A stretch of 64,000 bases of DNA from Phenylobacterium soli (GTDB lineage: Bacteria; Pseudomonadota; Alphaproteobacteria; Caulobacterales; Caulobacteraceae): NCBI RefSeq assembly GCF_003254475.1, contig NZ_QFYQ01000001.1, positions 2,294,001 through 2,358,000 on the forward strand, given 5' to 3'. Positions 39,246-49,504 of this stretch are shown one piece after another. Under the pieces are notes generated by a model. That model was not told where the DNA came from. It worked only from the letters and a program-made list of their open reading frames with translations, and did not search any database. The position numbers and the translations under genes are program-made. Each line of letters opens with the position of its first letter. The first letter of the stretch is position 1.

Positions 39246-39733
39246 CTGGCCGTCGGGGCGCTCAGGGCCTCGTTGTCGCCGCGCCGGAGGGGATCGGGCA
39301 GGGGCTCGCCGTCGGGCGTGAATTCCAGGCTGACGGAGTTGATGCAGTAGCGCAGGCCTGTCGGCGGCGGCCCGTCCGGGAACACGTGGCCCTGGTGACT
39401 GTCGCAGCGGGCGCAGCGGGTCTCGACGCGGACCATGCCGTAGCTGGTGTCGCGCACGCCGACGACGTGAGCTTCATCGAACGGCGCCCAGAACGAAGGC
39501 CAGCCGGTGCCGCTCTCGAACTTGGTCTTGTGCCGGAACAGCGGCAGGCCGCAGAGGCGGCAGCCGTAGAGGCCGTTGTCCTTCTGATCGAGCAGGCCGC
39601 CGCAGAACGGCGCCTCGGTGCCGTGGTGCAGGAGGACGTCCGCCTCCTCGCGGGTGAGGGCCGCCTCCAGGCGCTGGCGCTCGTCGGGCGAGGGCGGGGT
39701 GAGGTCGAAGCCGGAGGGGGATCGCTGGGTCAT
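39242..39733 (-). CDS. msrB: Peptide-methionine (R)-S-oxide reductase
   Basis: 163 residues. Reduces the R-sulfoxide of methionine in proteins. Zinc ligands C58, C61, C107 and C110 (two CXXC pairs) and the catalytic C130 in RYCINSVSLEF are all present, with SGTGWPSFW as substrate loop. No signal peptide, so cytosolic. Divergent from pccA, convergent with the channel-like gene. Confidence 0.96.
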   Translation of the reverse strand: MTQRSPSGFDLTPPSPDERQRLEAALTREEADVLLHHGTEAPFCGGLLDQKDNGLYGCRLCGLPLFRHKTKFESGTGWPSFWAPFDEAHVVGVRDTSYGMVRVETRCARCDSHQGHVFPDGPPPTGLRYCINSVSLEFTPDGEPLPDPLRRGDNEALSAPTAS

Positions 39734-39817
39734 GACGGCAATCTAGGGGCTGGGGGACGTGTGCGTAACCCTGCGTGAGAATTGCCAATCTGTGCGGGCG
39801 CGTCTAACGCGAAAGCC

Positions 39818-41797
<1,980 letters not shown>

Positions 41798-41842
41798 AAC
41801 CCCTCTATATTGCCGCGCTTCTGATCGGATTCTGGAGTCGGC

Positions 41843-42250
41843 ATGCAGGGGCAGATGGACTGGAGCGAGCTGTTCTTCTCGGCCGCCGGACGCGCGCCGC
41901 GCGGGCCCTCGCTCATCGCAGCGGCCCTGCTGCTTGCCCTGGCTGTCGCCTATGAGGCGATCGTCGGCCCGACCCTCCACTGGCTGACCGGCTGGTTCGT
42001 CTATCCGGCCCTGTTCTTCTGCGGCTGCTGCGTGCTCTCCAAGCGGCTGCACGACCGCGGCCGCTCCGGCTGGTGGGCGGCGCTGATCCTGTTCGCGGTG
42101 GTGGCCGTCTGGCCGCGCCCCGACAGCTTCTTCGACTTCCTCTTCGCCCTGGTGCTGGTGTGGGCCGGCGTCGAACTCGGAGCCATGCCGGGCGAGACGG
42201 GCGCGAACCGATACGGGCCCAATCCGTTGCGCACGGCTGTGGCCGTCTAG
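41843..42250 (+). CDS. DUF805 family membrane protein
   Basis: 135 residues with four hydrophobic segments; WSELFFSAAGRAPRGPS at the start and KRLHDRGRSGWWAAL in the second loop are the DUF805 signatures. Function unknown. A GGAG ribosome binding site, which also contains a GAGTC site, lies before the ATG. Confidence 0.85.
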   Translation: MQGQMDWSELFFSAAGRAPRGPSLIAAALLLALAVAYEAIVGPTLHWLTGWFVYPALFFCGCCVLSKRLHDRGRSGWWAALILFAVVAVWPRPDSFFDFLFALVLVWAGVELGAMPGETGANRYGPNPLRTAVAV

Positions 42251-42271
42251 AGCGCGCGAAGGCTTTCCCCG

Positions 42272-43528
42272 ATGAAATTGAACTCCCTGACCACGCGGAT
42301 CCTCGCGGGGCTGGTGGCGGGCCTGGTGCTGGGCGCGCTGCTGCCCGGCTTCCACCTGGCCGCCCAGGACCAGATCGTGCAGACCGCTGACGCGCTCGGC
42401 GGGGTCTGGCTGGACGCCCTGCGGATGACCATCATCCCGCTGGTCTTCGCCCTGCTGGTGGTCGGCGTGGCGCAACTCGCGGGCACGGTGCGGGCCGGCG
42501 GCTTCACCGTGCAGGTGCTGCTGGCCTTCGGGGGCTTGCTCATCCTCTCGACCGTGGTGGCGGTGGTGGCGACCTTCGCCCTGCTGCAGGTGTGGCCCGC
42601 GCCCGCCCAGGCGGCCCAGGCCCTGCGCGCCTCCGCGCACGGCGCGGCGACGACCCTGCCGGCCTCGCCGCCGTTCGGCGAGATGCTGCGCAATTTCGTG
42701 CCCGCCAATCCGATCCGGGCGGCCAGCGACGGCAACATGGCCGCCCTGGTGGTGTTCGCCCTGGTGTTCGGCATCGCCGCCACGCGGCTCGAGGAGCATC
42801 GGCGCGACGCCCTGTTCCGCTTCTTCGACGCCGTGCAGGCGGCGATGATGGTGATCGTCGGTTGGGTGCTGTGGGCCGGGCCCTTGGGCGTCTTCTTCCT
42901 CGCCCTGGTGGTGGGCGCCAAGACCGGCTTCGGGGCCGTGGGCGTGCTCGGCCAGTATGTGGTGGTGGTCTCGATCATGTGCCTGCTGGCCGGCGTGATC
43001 GGCCTGATCGTCGCCGTGGTTGGCGGGCGGGTCGCCCCGGGCAAGCTCATCGAGGCCCTGATCCCGGTGAGCGCCATGGCGATCTCGACCCAGTCCTCCC
43101 TGGCGTCCCTGCCGGTCATGCTGGAGGCCACGGAGAAGCTCGGCGTGCCGGAGCGGGTGAGGGGGCTCGTCCTGCCCATGGCGGTGGCGCTGTTCCGCAT
43201 CACCAGCCCGGCCGGCAACATCGCCGTGGTGATCTATGGGGCGCACATCTACGGCGTGCCCCTCGACCTGCCGCACATCGCGGCCGGTGTCCTCGTGGCG
43301 GTGCTGGTCAGCCTGGCGGCCGTGGGCGTGGCGAGCTCGATCACCTTCTTCACGACGCTGGTGCCGATCTCGATGGTCATGGGCGCGCCGATGAACCTGC
43401 TGCCGCTGCTGATCGCGGTGGAGACCCTGCCGGACTTCTCGCGCACCATCGGCAACGTCTACGGCGATGTCGGGATCGCCAGCTGGGCGGCGCGCTGGAC
43501 GCGCCGGCAGGCGCCGGCGGACGCCTAG
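42272..43528 (+). CDS. Dicarboxylate/amino acid:cation symporter (DAACS family)
   Basis: 418 residues, about eight helices plus two re-entrant loops. Family sequence: [22 protein letters not shown], the [18 protein letters not shown] serine-rich hairpin, and [13 protein letters not shown]. Such carriers take up C4-dicarboxylates or acidic amino acids with protons or sodium. Stop shared in CTAG with convergent lipB. Confidence 0.92.
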   Translation: MKLNSLTTRILAGLVAGLVLGALLPGFHLAAQDQIVQTADALGGVWLDALRMTIIPLVFALLVVGVAQLAGTVRAGGFTVQVLLAFGGLLILSTVVAVVATFALLQVWPAPAQAAQALRASAHGAATTLPASPPFGEMLRNFVPANPIRAASDGNMAALVVFALVFGIAATRLEEHRRDALFRFFDAVQAAMMVIVGWVLWAGPLGVFFLALVVGAKTGFGAVGVLGQYVVVVSIMCLLAGVIGLIVAVVGGRVAPGKLIEALIPVSAMAISTQSSLASLPVMLEATEKLGVPERVRGLVLPMAVALFRITSPAGNIAVVIYGAHIYGVPLDLPHIAAGVLVAVLVSLAAVGVASSITFFTTLVPISMVMGAPMNLLPLLIAVETLPDFSRTIGNVYGDVGIASWAARWTRRQAPADA

Positions 43529-44247
43529 AGCGGCGGCGCCGCGTCCTCGACCGCGCCGAACACCTCGCGGAACGCCGCCTTCAGGGCCGCGTCGGCCTCG
43601 TCCATGGTCACCGGCAGGCCGAGGTCGACGAGGCTCGTCACCCCATGCTCAGTCTGGCCGCAGGGCACGATGCCGGAGAAGTGGGAGAGGTCGGGTTCGA
43701 CGTTCAGGGCGATGCCGTGGAAGGACACCCAGCGGCGCAGCTTTACCCCGATCGCGGCGATCTTGTCCTCGCGGGTCGGCGCGCCCGGCGCCTTGCGCTC
43801 CACCCACACCCCGACCCGGCCCTCGCGGATCTCGCCGCGGACGTTGAAGCGGGCGAGGGCGCCGATCAGCCAGGCCTCCAGGGCCGCGACGAAGGCGCGC
43901 ACGTCGCGCCCGCGCCGTGTCAGGTCGAGCATGACGTAGGCCACCCGCTGGCCGGGGCCGTGGTAGGTGAACTGGCCGCCGCGGCCGCTCTGGAAGACCG
44001 GGAATCGCCCGGGCTCGAGGAGGTCCGTGGGCTTGGCCGATACGCCGGCCGTGTAGAGGGGCGGGTGCTCCAGCAGCCAGACGAGTTCGCCGGCCTTTCC
44101 CTCGGCGATCGCCGCGGCCCGGGCCTCCATGGCCGCCACCGCCGCCTCGTAGGGTACGAGCCCAGGGCTCACCGCCCAGCCGGCGGGCAGGGCGTCGTCG
44201 CGCGCAAAAAGCGGCGAAGCGTCGGCGTTTAACACCCGGTCAAGCAT
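43525..44247 (-). CDS. lipB: Octanoyltransferase LipB
   Basis: 240 residues from the ATG at 44247; an in-frame GTG at 44256 adds three. Transfers octanoyl from ACP to lipoyl domains of 2-oxo acid dehydrogenases. The conserved [19 protein letters not shown], the catalytic lysine in [14 protein letters not shown] (K169) and cysteine in GIVPCG (C196) are present. lipA is not in the window. Confidence 0.95.
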   Translation of the reverse strand: MLDRVLNADASPLFARDDALPAGWAVSPGLVPYEAAVAAMEARAAAIAEGKAGELVWLLEHPPLYTAGVSAKPTDLLEPGRFPVFQSGRGGQFTYHGPGQRVAYVMLDLTRRGRDVRAFVAALEAWLIGALARFNVRGEIREGRVGVWVERKAPGAPTREDKIAAIGVKLRRWVSFHGIALNVEPDLSHFSGIVPCGQTEHGVTSLVDLGLPVTMDEADAALKAAFREVFGAVEDAAPPL

Positions 44248-44318
44248 GATGGGCACAATGTGGGGCCTGGACGTGCTTCGCGCAAAGCGGAGGCGTGGGT
44301 TGGGTGCGGAGTTCTTGC

Positions 44319-44576
44319 GTGAGCCAGGTCAAGGCCGTCAACGTCGAGATCCAGGTGGTGCTGGGCCGTGCCAGCCTGCCCATGCAGCAGCTGCTGCGCA
44401 TGGGCCGCGGCGCGGTGATTCCCCTCGACGCGACGGTGAACGAGGAAGTCTGGATCCTGGCCAACAACCACCCGGTCGCGCGCGGCGAGATCCAGATCAA
44501 CGACGAGAAGATCTCCATCGCCGTGACCCGCGAAGCCAACGTCTACGACTTCATAGCGGGCGGCGGCGGAACCTGA
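44319..44576 (+). CDS. Solitary FliN/SpoA-domain protein
   Basis: 85 residues from the GTG at 44319, which has GGAG eight bases upstream. The whole protein is one SpoA/FliN domain ([49 protein letters not shown]-like end). FliN forms the flagellar C-ring with FliM and FliG. No other flagellar gene is near, and the usual N-terminal extension of FliN is missing. It may be the motor FliN or an accessory copy. Confidence 0.8.
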   Translation: MSQVKAVNVEIQVVLGRASLPMQQLLRMGRGAVIPLDATVNEEVWILANNHPVARGEIQINDEKISIAVTREANVYDFIAGGGGT

Positions 44577-44601
44577 ACCTTCGCCTTGATGTGAAGGCCG
44601 C

Positions 44602-44628
44602 TTCACAAACCCCTCGGCGTTTGCTACC
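44602..44628 (+). promoter_or_regulatory. Candidate promoter of the tRNA-Leu gene
   Basis: TTCACA at 44602-44607 and GCTACC at 44623-44628, 15 bp apart, 19 bases before the tRNA. The -10 resembles the GCTA-type element of Caulobacter. Confidence 0.45.
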
Positions 44629-44646
44629 CCCCGCGCCTCACCACGA

Positions 44647-44731
44647 GCGGTCGTGGCGGAATTGGTAGACGCGCAGCGTTGAGGTCGCTGTGGGGCAACC
44701 CGTGGAAGTTCGAGTCTTCTCGACCGCACCA
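44647..44731 (+). tRNA. tRNA-Leu (anticodon GAG)
   Basis: Acceptor arm GCGGTCG (44647-44653) pairs with CGACCGC (44721-44727), followed by the discriminator A and encoded CCA. The anticodon stem CAGCG/CGCTG encloses TTGAGGT, with anticodon GAG at 44681-44683, reading CUC and CUU. A long variable arm (class II) fits leucine. The T arm contains GTTCGAGTC. Confidence 0.97.
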
Positions 44732-44798
44732 GTGAATCAGGTTCAGGGAATCCCTTAGGGAAACGTCGTCCGTCATAAGCCTCAGGGAGGGTCCTCGC

Positions 44799-46241
44799 AT
44801 GAGCCGCGATCCGGACGACCTCGCCGAGCTGACGAAGACGGCCCCCGAGCTGAACAATCCCGAGACGGAAGAGGATCTGGAAGATCTCGCCCTTGGCGAG
44901 GACTACGCCCTCAACCCCGACTATGTGCCGATGGTCGCCGACGCGCTGGACCGCGGCGACGCCGAGCGCCTGCGCGAGCTGCTCTCGGCGCTGCGGCCCG
45001 AGGACGTGGCCGACCTGATGGGCTTCCTCTCGGCGGCGGACCGCGAGGAGTTGCTGCCGCACCTCGATCCCGAGACCCTGGGCGACGTCCTGGCCGAACT
45101 CGACTGGGAGATCCGCGACGACATCCTCGAGCACGTGCCCTCGGCGACCCTCGCCAAGGCGCTGGAGGAGATGGATTCGGACGACGCGGCCGACGTCGTC
45201 GACGACCTCGAGGAGGACAAGCGCGCCCAGGTCCTGGCCGCCATGCCCGAGGTCGAGCGGGCGGCGATCGAGACGACCCTGTCCTACGAGGAGGATTCGG
45301 CCGGCCGCCTGATGCAGCGCGAAGTGGTGGCCGCGCCGCAGTTCTGGACGGTCGGACAGACGATCGACCACCTCCGCCGCGAGAGCGAGGAGCTGCCGGA
45401 GCTGTTCTTCGACGTCTATGTGGTGGATCCGGCCTACAAGCCGGTGGGCGCCTGCCCGGTAAGCCATCTGCTGCGCACCAAGCGCGACACCCCGCTCGCC
45501 CAGATCATGGAGCAGGTGACGGAAATCCCGGTCGACATGGACCAGGAAGAGGTCGCCTACATCTTCAACAAGTACAACCTGATCTCCGCCCCGGTGGTGG
45601 AGCCGGGCGGCCGGCTCGTGGGCCAGATCACGGTCGACGACATCGTCGGCGTCATCCAGGAGGAGACCGAGGAGGACATCCTCGCCCTGGCCGGCGTCAC
45701 CGACGCGGGCCGCGACGCGCGCCTGCCGGAGATCATCCGCTCGCGCCTGCCGTGGCTGGTGATCAACCTGATCACGGAATCGGTGGCGGTGACGGTGATC
45801 AGCCCCTTCCAGCAGATGGTGGCCCAGTTCGTGGCCCTGATCATGCTGATGCCGATCGTCTCCTCCCTGGGCGGCAACGCCGGCACCCAGGCCCTGACCG
45901 TCGCCGTGCGCGCCATCGCCAGCCGCGAGCTGTCGCCGGCCAACGCCTTGCGCGTGATCATGCGCGAGATCGCCGTCGGCCTCCTGAACGGGGCGGCGAT
46001 GGGCTCGCTGCTCGGGATCGGCAGCTACTTCCTTTGGCACAACGCCAGGCTGGGGCTGGTCGTCGCCCTGGCGGTGCTCGCCAACTTCTTCGTCGCCGCC
46101 CTGGGCGGGATCATCGCGCCGATCATCCTCGACCGGACCGGACGCGACCCGGCGGTGTCGTCCTCGATCGTGGTCACCTTCATGACCGATTTCTTTGGAT
46201 TCCTGGCGCTTCTGGGGATTGCCGCGCTGATCCTGCTGTAA
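44799..46241 (+). CDS. mgtE: Magnesium transporter MgtE
   Basis: 480 residues. The cytosolic N domain (MgtE_N, about 40-150), two CBS domains (about 165-290, with FDVYVVDPAYKPVG and VAYIFNKYNLISAPVVE), and a C-terminal membrane domain of five helices with the conserved MLMPIVSSLGGNAGTQALTV. CBS and N domains close the channel when magnesium is high. Starts 67 bases after the tRNA, with a GGGAGGG ribosome binding site. Confidence 0.95.
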   Translation: MSRDPDDLAELTKTAPELNNPETEEDLEDLALGEDYALNPDYVPMVADALDRGDAERLRELLSALRPEDVADLMGFLSAADREELLPHLDPETLGDVLAELDWEIRDDILEHVPSATLAKALEEMDSDDAADVVDDLEEDKRAQVLAAMPEVERAAIETTLSYEEDSAGRLMQREVVAAPQFWTVGQTIDHLRRESEELPELFFDVYVVDPAYKPVGACPVSHLLRTKRDTPLAQIMEQVTEIPVDMDQEEVAYIFNKYNLISAPVVEPGGRLVGQITVDDIVGVIQEETEEDILALAGVTDAGRDARLPEIIRSRLPWLVINLITESVAVTVISPFQQMVAQFVALIMLMPIVSSLGGNAGTQALTVAVRAIASRELSPANALRVIMREIAVGLLNGAAMGSLLGIGSYFLWHNARLGLVVALAVLANFFVAALGGIIAPIILDRTGRDPAVSSSIVVTFMTDFFGFLALLGIAALILL

Positions 46242-46261
46242 ATCGGCAAGGCCTAGGCTTT

Positions 46262-46276
46262 AGGCCCGCGTCTTGC
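46262..46276 (+). promoter_or_regulatory. Candidate sigma54 promoter of spmX
   Basis: AGGCCC-GCGTC-TTGC matches TGGCAC-N5-TTGC in both spacing and the invariant GG-N10-GC. It lies 50 bases before the spmX ATG. In Caulobacter spmX is activated by the sigma54 regulator TacA, which agrees with such a site. Confidence 0.55.
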
Positions 46277-46325
46277 CGCGTGAGGCGGGACGCGACCGCG
46301 TCTGTGTCAACTTGGGTCAGAGGGC

Positions 46326-47609
46326 ATGAAGCCTCGCCACCGTGTCTCGAGGGCCGCGATCAACCTGATCACGCGCTTCGAGGGGTATCGCCGCAAGGCC
46401 GCCCAGCTGCCCGACGGGCGCTGGATGATCGGCTACGGCCATACGCTGACGGCGCGCGAGGGGGCTGAAGTCGGCGTGGAGGACGCCGAGGCGCTGCTGC
46501 TCTACGACCTGATCCAGGTGTCCCACGGGCTGAACGAGTGGATCTACGCCCCGCTCAACCAGAACCAGTTCGACGCCCTGGCTTCCTTCACCTTCAACAT
46601 CGGCCTGGACAACTTCCGCCGGTCGACCGTGCTGAAGCGGCTGAACGAGGGGGCCGCGATCCAAGCCGCCTGCGCCATGGAGCTGTGGCGCAAGGCCGAG
46701 TTCGGCGGCGAGCGGATCGTCATCGACGCCCTGGTGCGCCGCCGGGCGAGCGAGAAGGCCCTGTTCCTGACGCCGCCGGACGGCTGGCCGACCGCGCCGA
46801 GCCCGGTGCTGCAGCCGCTGCTCGACGTCGACGCCGACGGGCTCGTGCCGCGCGAGCCGCCGGCCCCGGTGACCGCCGACCTGGCGGGCGAGGAGGTGCG
46901 CGTGCTGCGGGCCGACGAGCCGGCCCCGCCGCCCGTGCCGCCGGAGGACGAGGGGGCGAGCCCCGTGCTCGCCGCCGCCGAGGCGGTCGCCTCGCGCCTG
47001 CAGACCATCTTCGCCGAGCCGGCCGCCGAGGGCGCGGCCGAGGTCCCGGCGGAGGCTGACGAGCAGGAGCCTCAGAACATCCCGGCCGGCGAGGAATCGG
47101 ACCTCGTGGCGCCCGAGGGCGAGACGCTCAACGCTGCGTCCGAGATCGCGGAGCCGGCGCCGGAGACCATTCCCGACGAGCCCTTCGCCCCCGAGATCGA
47201 GGCGGCGCTCGGCGGCCATCTGCTGGACGCGCCCGCGCCGGAAGAGCCGGCGGAGGCGCCCTCGGCGGCCAACGACGCCGAGGTCCATGCCGACACCCCG
47301 GCGGAAGAGCCGCAGAACGGCCACCGCGTGCTCATCGACGACACGGCGCCTTTCGAATTCACGGCCCCGATCGTCCAGCCGCTGAAGACCGAGACCCGCG
47401 GCGGGCCGGTGTCGCTCGCCGCCCTGGCGGTGATCGGGCTCGCCTTCTTCGGCGGCGGCGTCTTCTGGGCCCTCAACGCCCGCGGCGCGCCCCAGACGGG
47501 GATGGTCAATCCGCTGATCGTCGGCTGGCTGGCCGGCATCGCCGGCGTGGGCCTGTTCAGCGTCGCCGTCTTCCTGCTGCTGCAGCGGCTGGCGCGCGCC
47601 GACCGCTAG
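46326..47609 (+). CDS. spmX: Polarity factor SpmX (GH24 muramidase-like, membrane-anchored)
   Basis: 427 residues. A phage-lysozyme-like GH24 domain fills about 1-150 (AINLITRFEGYRRKAAQLPD, then WMIGYGHTLTAREGA), with the catalytic-type glutamate E19 kept. A long Pro/Glu/Ala-rich linker (about 155-355) leads to two C-terminal helices (about 362-387 and 398-424). This is the layout of Caulobacter SpmX, which places and activates the kinase DivJ at the stalked pole. No phage genes lie nearby, so an endolysin is unlikely. Confidence 0.9.
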   Translation: MKPRHRVSRAAINLITRFEGYRRKAAQLPDGRWMIGYGHTLTAREGAEVGVEDAEALLLYDLIQVSHGLNEWIYAPLNQNQFDALASFTFNIGLDNFRRSTVLKRLNEGAAIQAACAMELWRKAEFGGERIVIDALVRRRASEKALFLTPPDGWPTAPSPVLQPLLDVDADGLVPREPPAPVTADLAGEEVRVLRADEPAPPPVPPEDEGASPVLAAAEAVASRLQTIFAEPAAEGAAEVPAEADEQEPQNIPAGEESDLVAPEGETLNAASEIAEPAPETIPDEPFAPEIEAALGGHLLDAPAPEEPAEAPSAANDAEVHADTPAEEPQNGHRVLIDDTAPFEFTAPIVQPLKTETRGGPVSLAALAVIGLAFFGGGVFWALNARGAPQTGMVNPLIVGWLAGIAGVGLFSVAVFLLLQRLARADR

Positions 47610-47667
47610 GCCCGCTCCAAAAGCCTTGGCCTCGCAAGGCAGGGGCGACGCGTGCTAGAGCGCGCCC

Positions 47668-48834
47668 ATGATCCCCAATCACGGTCCCAATCTCGATTTC
47701 GGGCTGGGTGAGACCGCGGACGCCATCCGCGAGACCACGGCCCGTTTCGCCGCCGACAAGATCGCGCCCCTGGCGGCGCGGATCGATCAGGAGAACAGCT
47801 TCCCGCGCGAGCTCTGGCCCCAGATGGGTGAGCTCGGCCTGCACGGGGTGACGGTCGAGGAGGCCTATGGCGGTCTCGGGCTCGGCTACCTCGAGCACGT
47901 GGTGGCCATGGAGGAGGTCTCCCGGGCCTCGGCCTCGGTCGGCCTGTCCTACGGCGCGCACTCGAACCTCTGCGTGAACCAGATCCGCCGTTGGGGCACC
48001 GAGGAACAGAAGCGCAAGTACCTGCCCAAGCTGGTTTCCGGCGAATACGTCGGCTCGCTCGCGATGAGCGAGGCGGGCTCCGGCTCGGACGTGGTCTCCA
48101 TGCGGCTGACCGCGCGGCGCACCGACCGCGGCTATGTGCTCAACGGCACGAAGTTCTGGATCACAAACGCGCCACACGCCGACGTGCTGGTGGTCTATGC
48201 CAAGACCGACCCGGAAGCCTCCAGCCGCGGCATCACGGCCTTCCTGATCGAGAAGGGCACGCCCGGTTTCTCGGTCAGCCAGAAGCTCGACAAGATGGGC
48301 ATGCGCGGCTCGGACACCGCCGAGCTGGTGTTCGAGGACTGCGAGATCCCGGACGAGGCGGTCATGGGACCCGAGAACGGCGGCGTGGGCGTGCTGATGA
48401 GCGGGCTCGACTACGAGCGCGTGGTGCTCTCGGGCGGGCCGCTGGGCATCATGCAAGCCTGCCTCGACGTGGTCCTGCCCTACGTCCGTGAGCGCAAGCA
48501 GTTCGGCAAGCCGATCGGGACCTTCCAGCTCATGCAGGGCAAGGTGGCCGACATGTACGTCGCCCTGAACTCGGCGCGGGCCTACGTCTATTCGGTGGCC
48601 CGGGCCTGCGACGCCGGCCACACCACCCGCTTCGACGCCGCCGGCGCGATCCTCATGTCGAGCGAGAACGCCGTGAAGGTGGCGCTGGAGGCCATCCAGG
48701 CGCTGGGCGGGGCGGGCTACACCCGCGAATATCCGGTGGAGCGCTTCCTGCGCGACGCCAAGCTCTACGACATCGGCGCCGGCACCAACGAGATCCGCCG
48801 GTTCCTCATCGGACGGGAGCTGATCGGCGGATGA
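47668..48834 (+). CDS. ivd: Isovaleryl-CoA dehydrogenase
   Basis: 388 residues. FAD-dependent acyl-CoA dehydrogenase that oxidises isovaleryl-CoA in leucine breakdown. Signatures: [33 protein letters not shown], the catalytic glutamate in [16 protein letters not shown] (the position used by isovaleryl-type enzymes), [16 protein letters not shown] and [25 protein letters not shown] -10-like element ends six bases before the ATG and no Shine-Dalgarno is seen. Confidence 0.92.
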   Translation: MIPNHGPNLDFGLGETADAIRETTARFAADKIAPLAARIDQENSFPRELWPQMGELGLHGVTVEEAYGGLGLGYLEHVVAMEEVSRASASVGLSYGAHSNLCVNQIRRWGTEEQKRKYLPKLVSGEYVGSLAMSEAGSGSDVVSMRLTARRTDRGYVLNGTKFWITNAPHADVLVVYAKTDPEASSRGITAFLIEKGTPGFSVSQKLDKMGMRGSDTAELVFEDCEIPDEAVMGPENGGVGVLMSGLDYERVVLSGGPLGIMQACLDVVLPYVRERKQFGKPIGTFQLMQGKVADMYVALNSARAYVYSVARACDAGHTTRFDAAGAILMSSENAVKVALEAIQALGGAGYTREYPVERFLRDAKLYDIGAGTNEIRRFLIGRELIGG

Positions 48835-49238
48835 GACGGGCGGGGGCGCTTCTGCTGCTGACCATCGCGCTCGCCGGCTGCGCCGGGGCGGAGCGCGGCG
48901 CCTGTCCGCGCGGGCAGGAGCAGTTGCGTACCGCTCAGCTGTTCTTCGGCCGCAACATCGGCTCCAGGCCCGGGGTGTCCGACACCGAGTTCCGCAAGTT
49001 CGTCGACGAGGAGCTGACCCCGCGCTTCCCCGACGGGCTGACGGTGCTGGACGGCGGCGGCCAGTGGAAAGGCCAGGAGAACGCCCTGATCCGCGAGTCC
49101 TCGAAAGTGGTGTTGATCGTCCTGCCCAAGGGCAAGGACCAGACCGCGCGGCTGGAGGCGGCCAAGCAGGCCTACAAGGCGCGCTTCAAGCAGGACGCGG
49201 TGATGCTGATCACCCAGCCGGCCTGCGTGAGCTTCTAA
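48831..49238 (+). CDS. DUF3574 lipoprotein
   Basis: 135 residues with lipobox LAGC (Cys18 region). The DUF3574 pattern is clear: [60 protein letters not shown]. Function unknown. The start overlaps the ivd stop (ATGA), so it is translated with ivd. Confidence 0.85.
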   Translation: MRRAGALLLLTIALAGCAGAERGACPRGQEQLRTAQLFFGRNIGSRPGVSDTEFRKFVDEELTPRFPDGLTVLDGGGQWKGQENALIRESSKVVLIVLPKGKDQTARLEAAKQAYKARFKQDAVMLITQPACVSF

Positions 49239-49504
49239 GAGCCAAAGATAAAGGGAACTGGGGAAAAGGGCCGCCGGCGAAACTGTGTCCGGCCAGCGGC
49301 CCTCCCGCCTGGGTGCGCGCCTGGCAGACCGGTTAGGTCTCTCCACAGCCAGTCGCAGCTCATCCCAGCGTCTTCGCGGAGCCGGCGTCTGACAGCCAGT
49401 CCCGCGGCGGAGCCCGATGACATGACGACTGTTCGAAGGGACTCCTTGCGAGCCAAACGAGCCGTCGCGCAGGATTCATCCCGAAGTGTGTGAATTATCT
49501 CAGG
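49239..49504. other. Intergenic region between DUF3574 and S8 protease genes
   Basis: 266 bases without a supported gene. Apart from the reverse-strand terminator at 49262-49303 and a GACTC site at 49440-49444, nothing was recognised. Confidence 0.6.
49262..49303 (-). terminator. Likely terminator of the S8 protease transcript
   Basis: AGGGCCGC (49267-49274) pairs with GCGGCCCT (49296-49303). On the reverse strand the hairpin is followed by TTTTCCCC, giving a terminator about 200 bases beyond the protease stop. On the forward strand no T tract follows. Confidence 0.5.

Noticed and set aside
46326-47609. Phage endolysin or prophage remnant
   Set aside because: The GH24 domain alone suggests phage, but the long linker, two C-terminal helices and lack of other phage genes fit SpmX.
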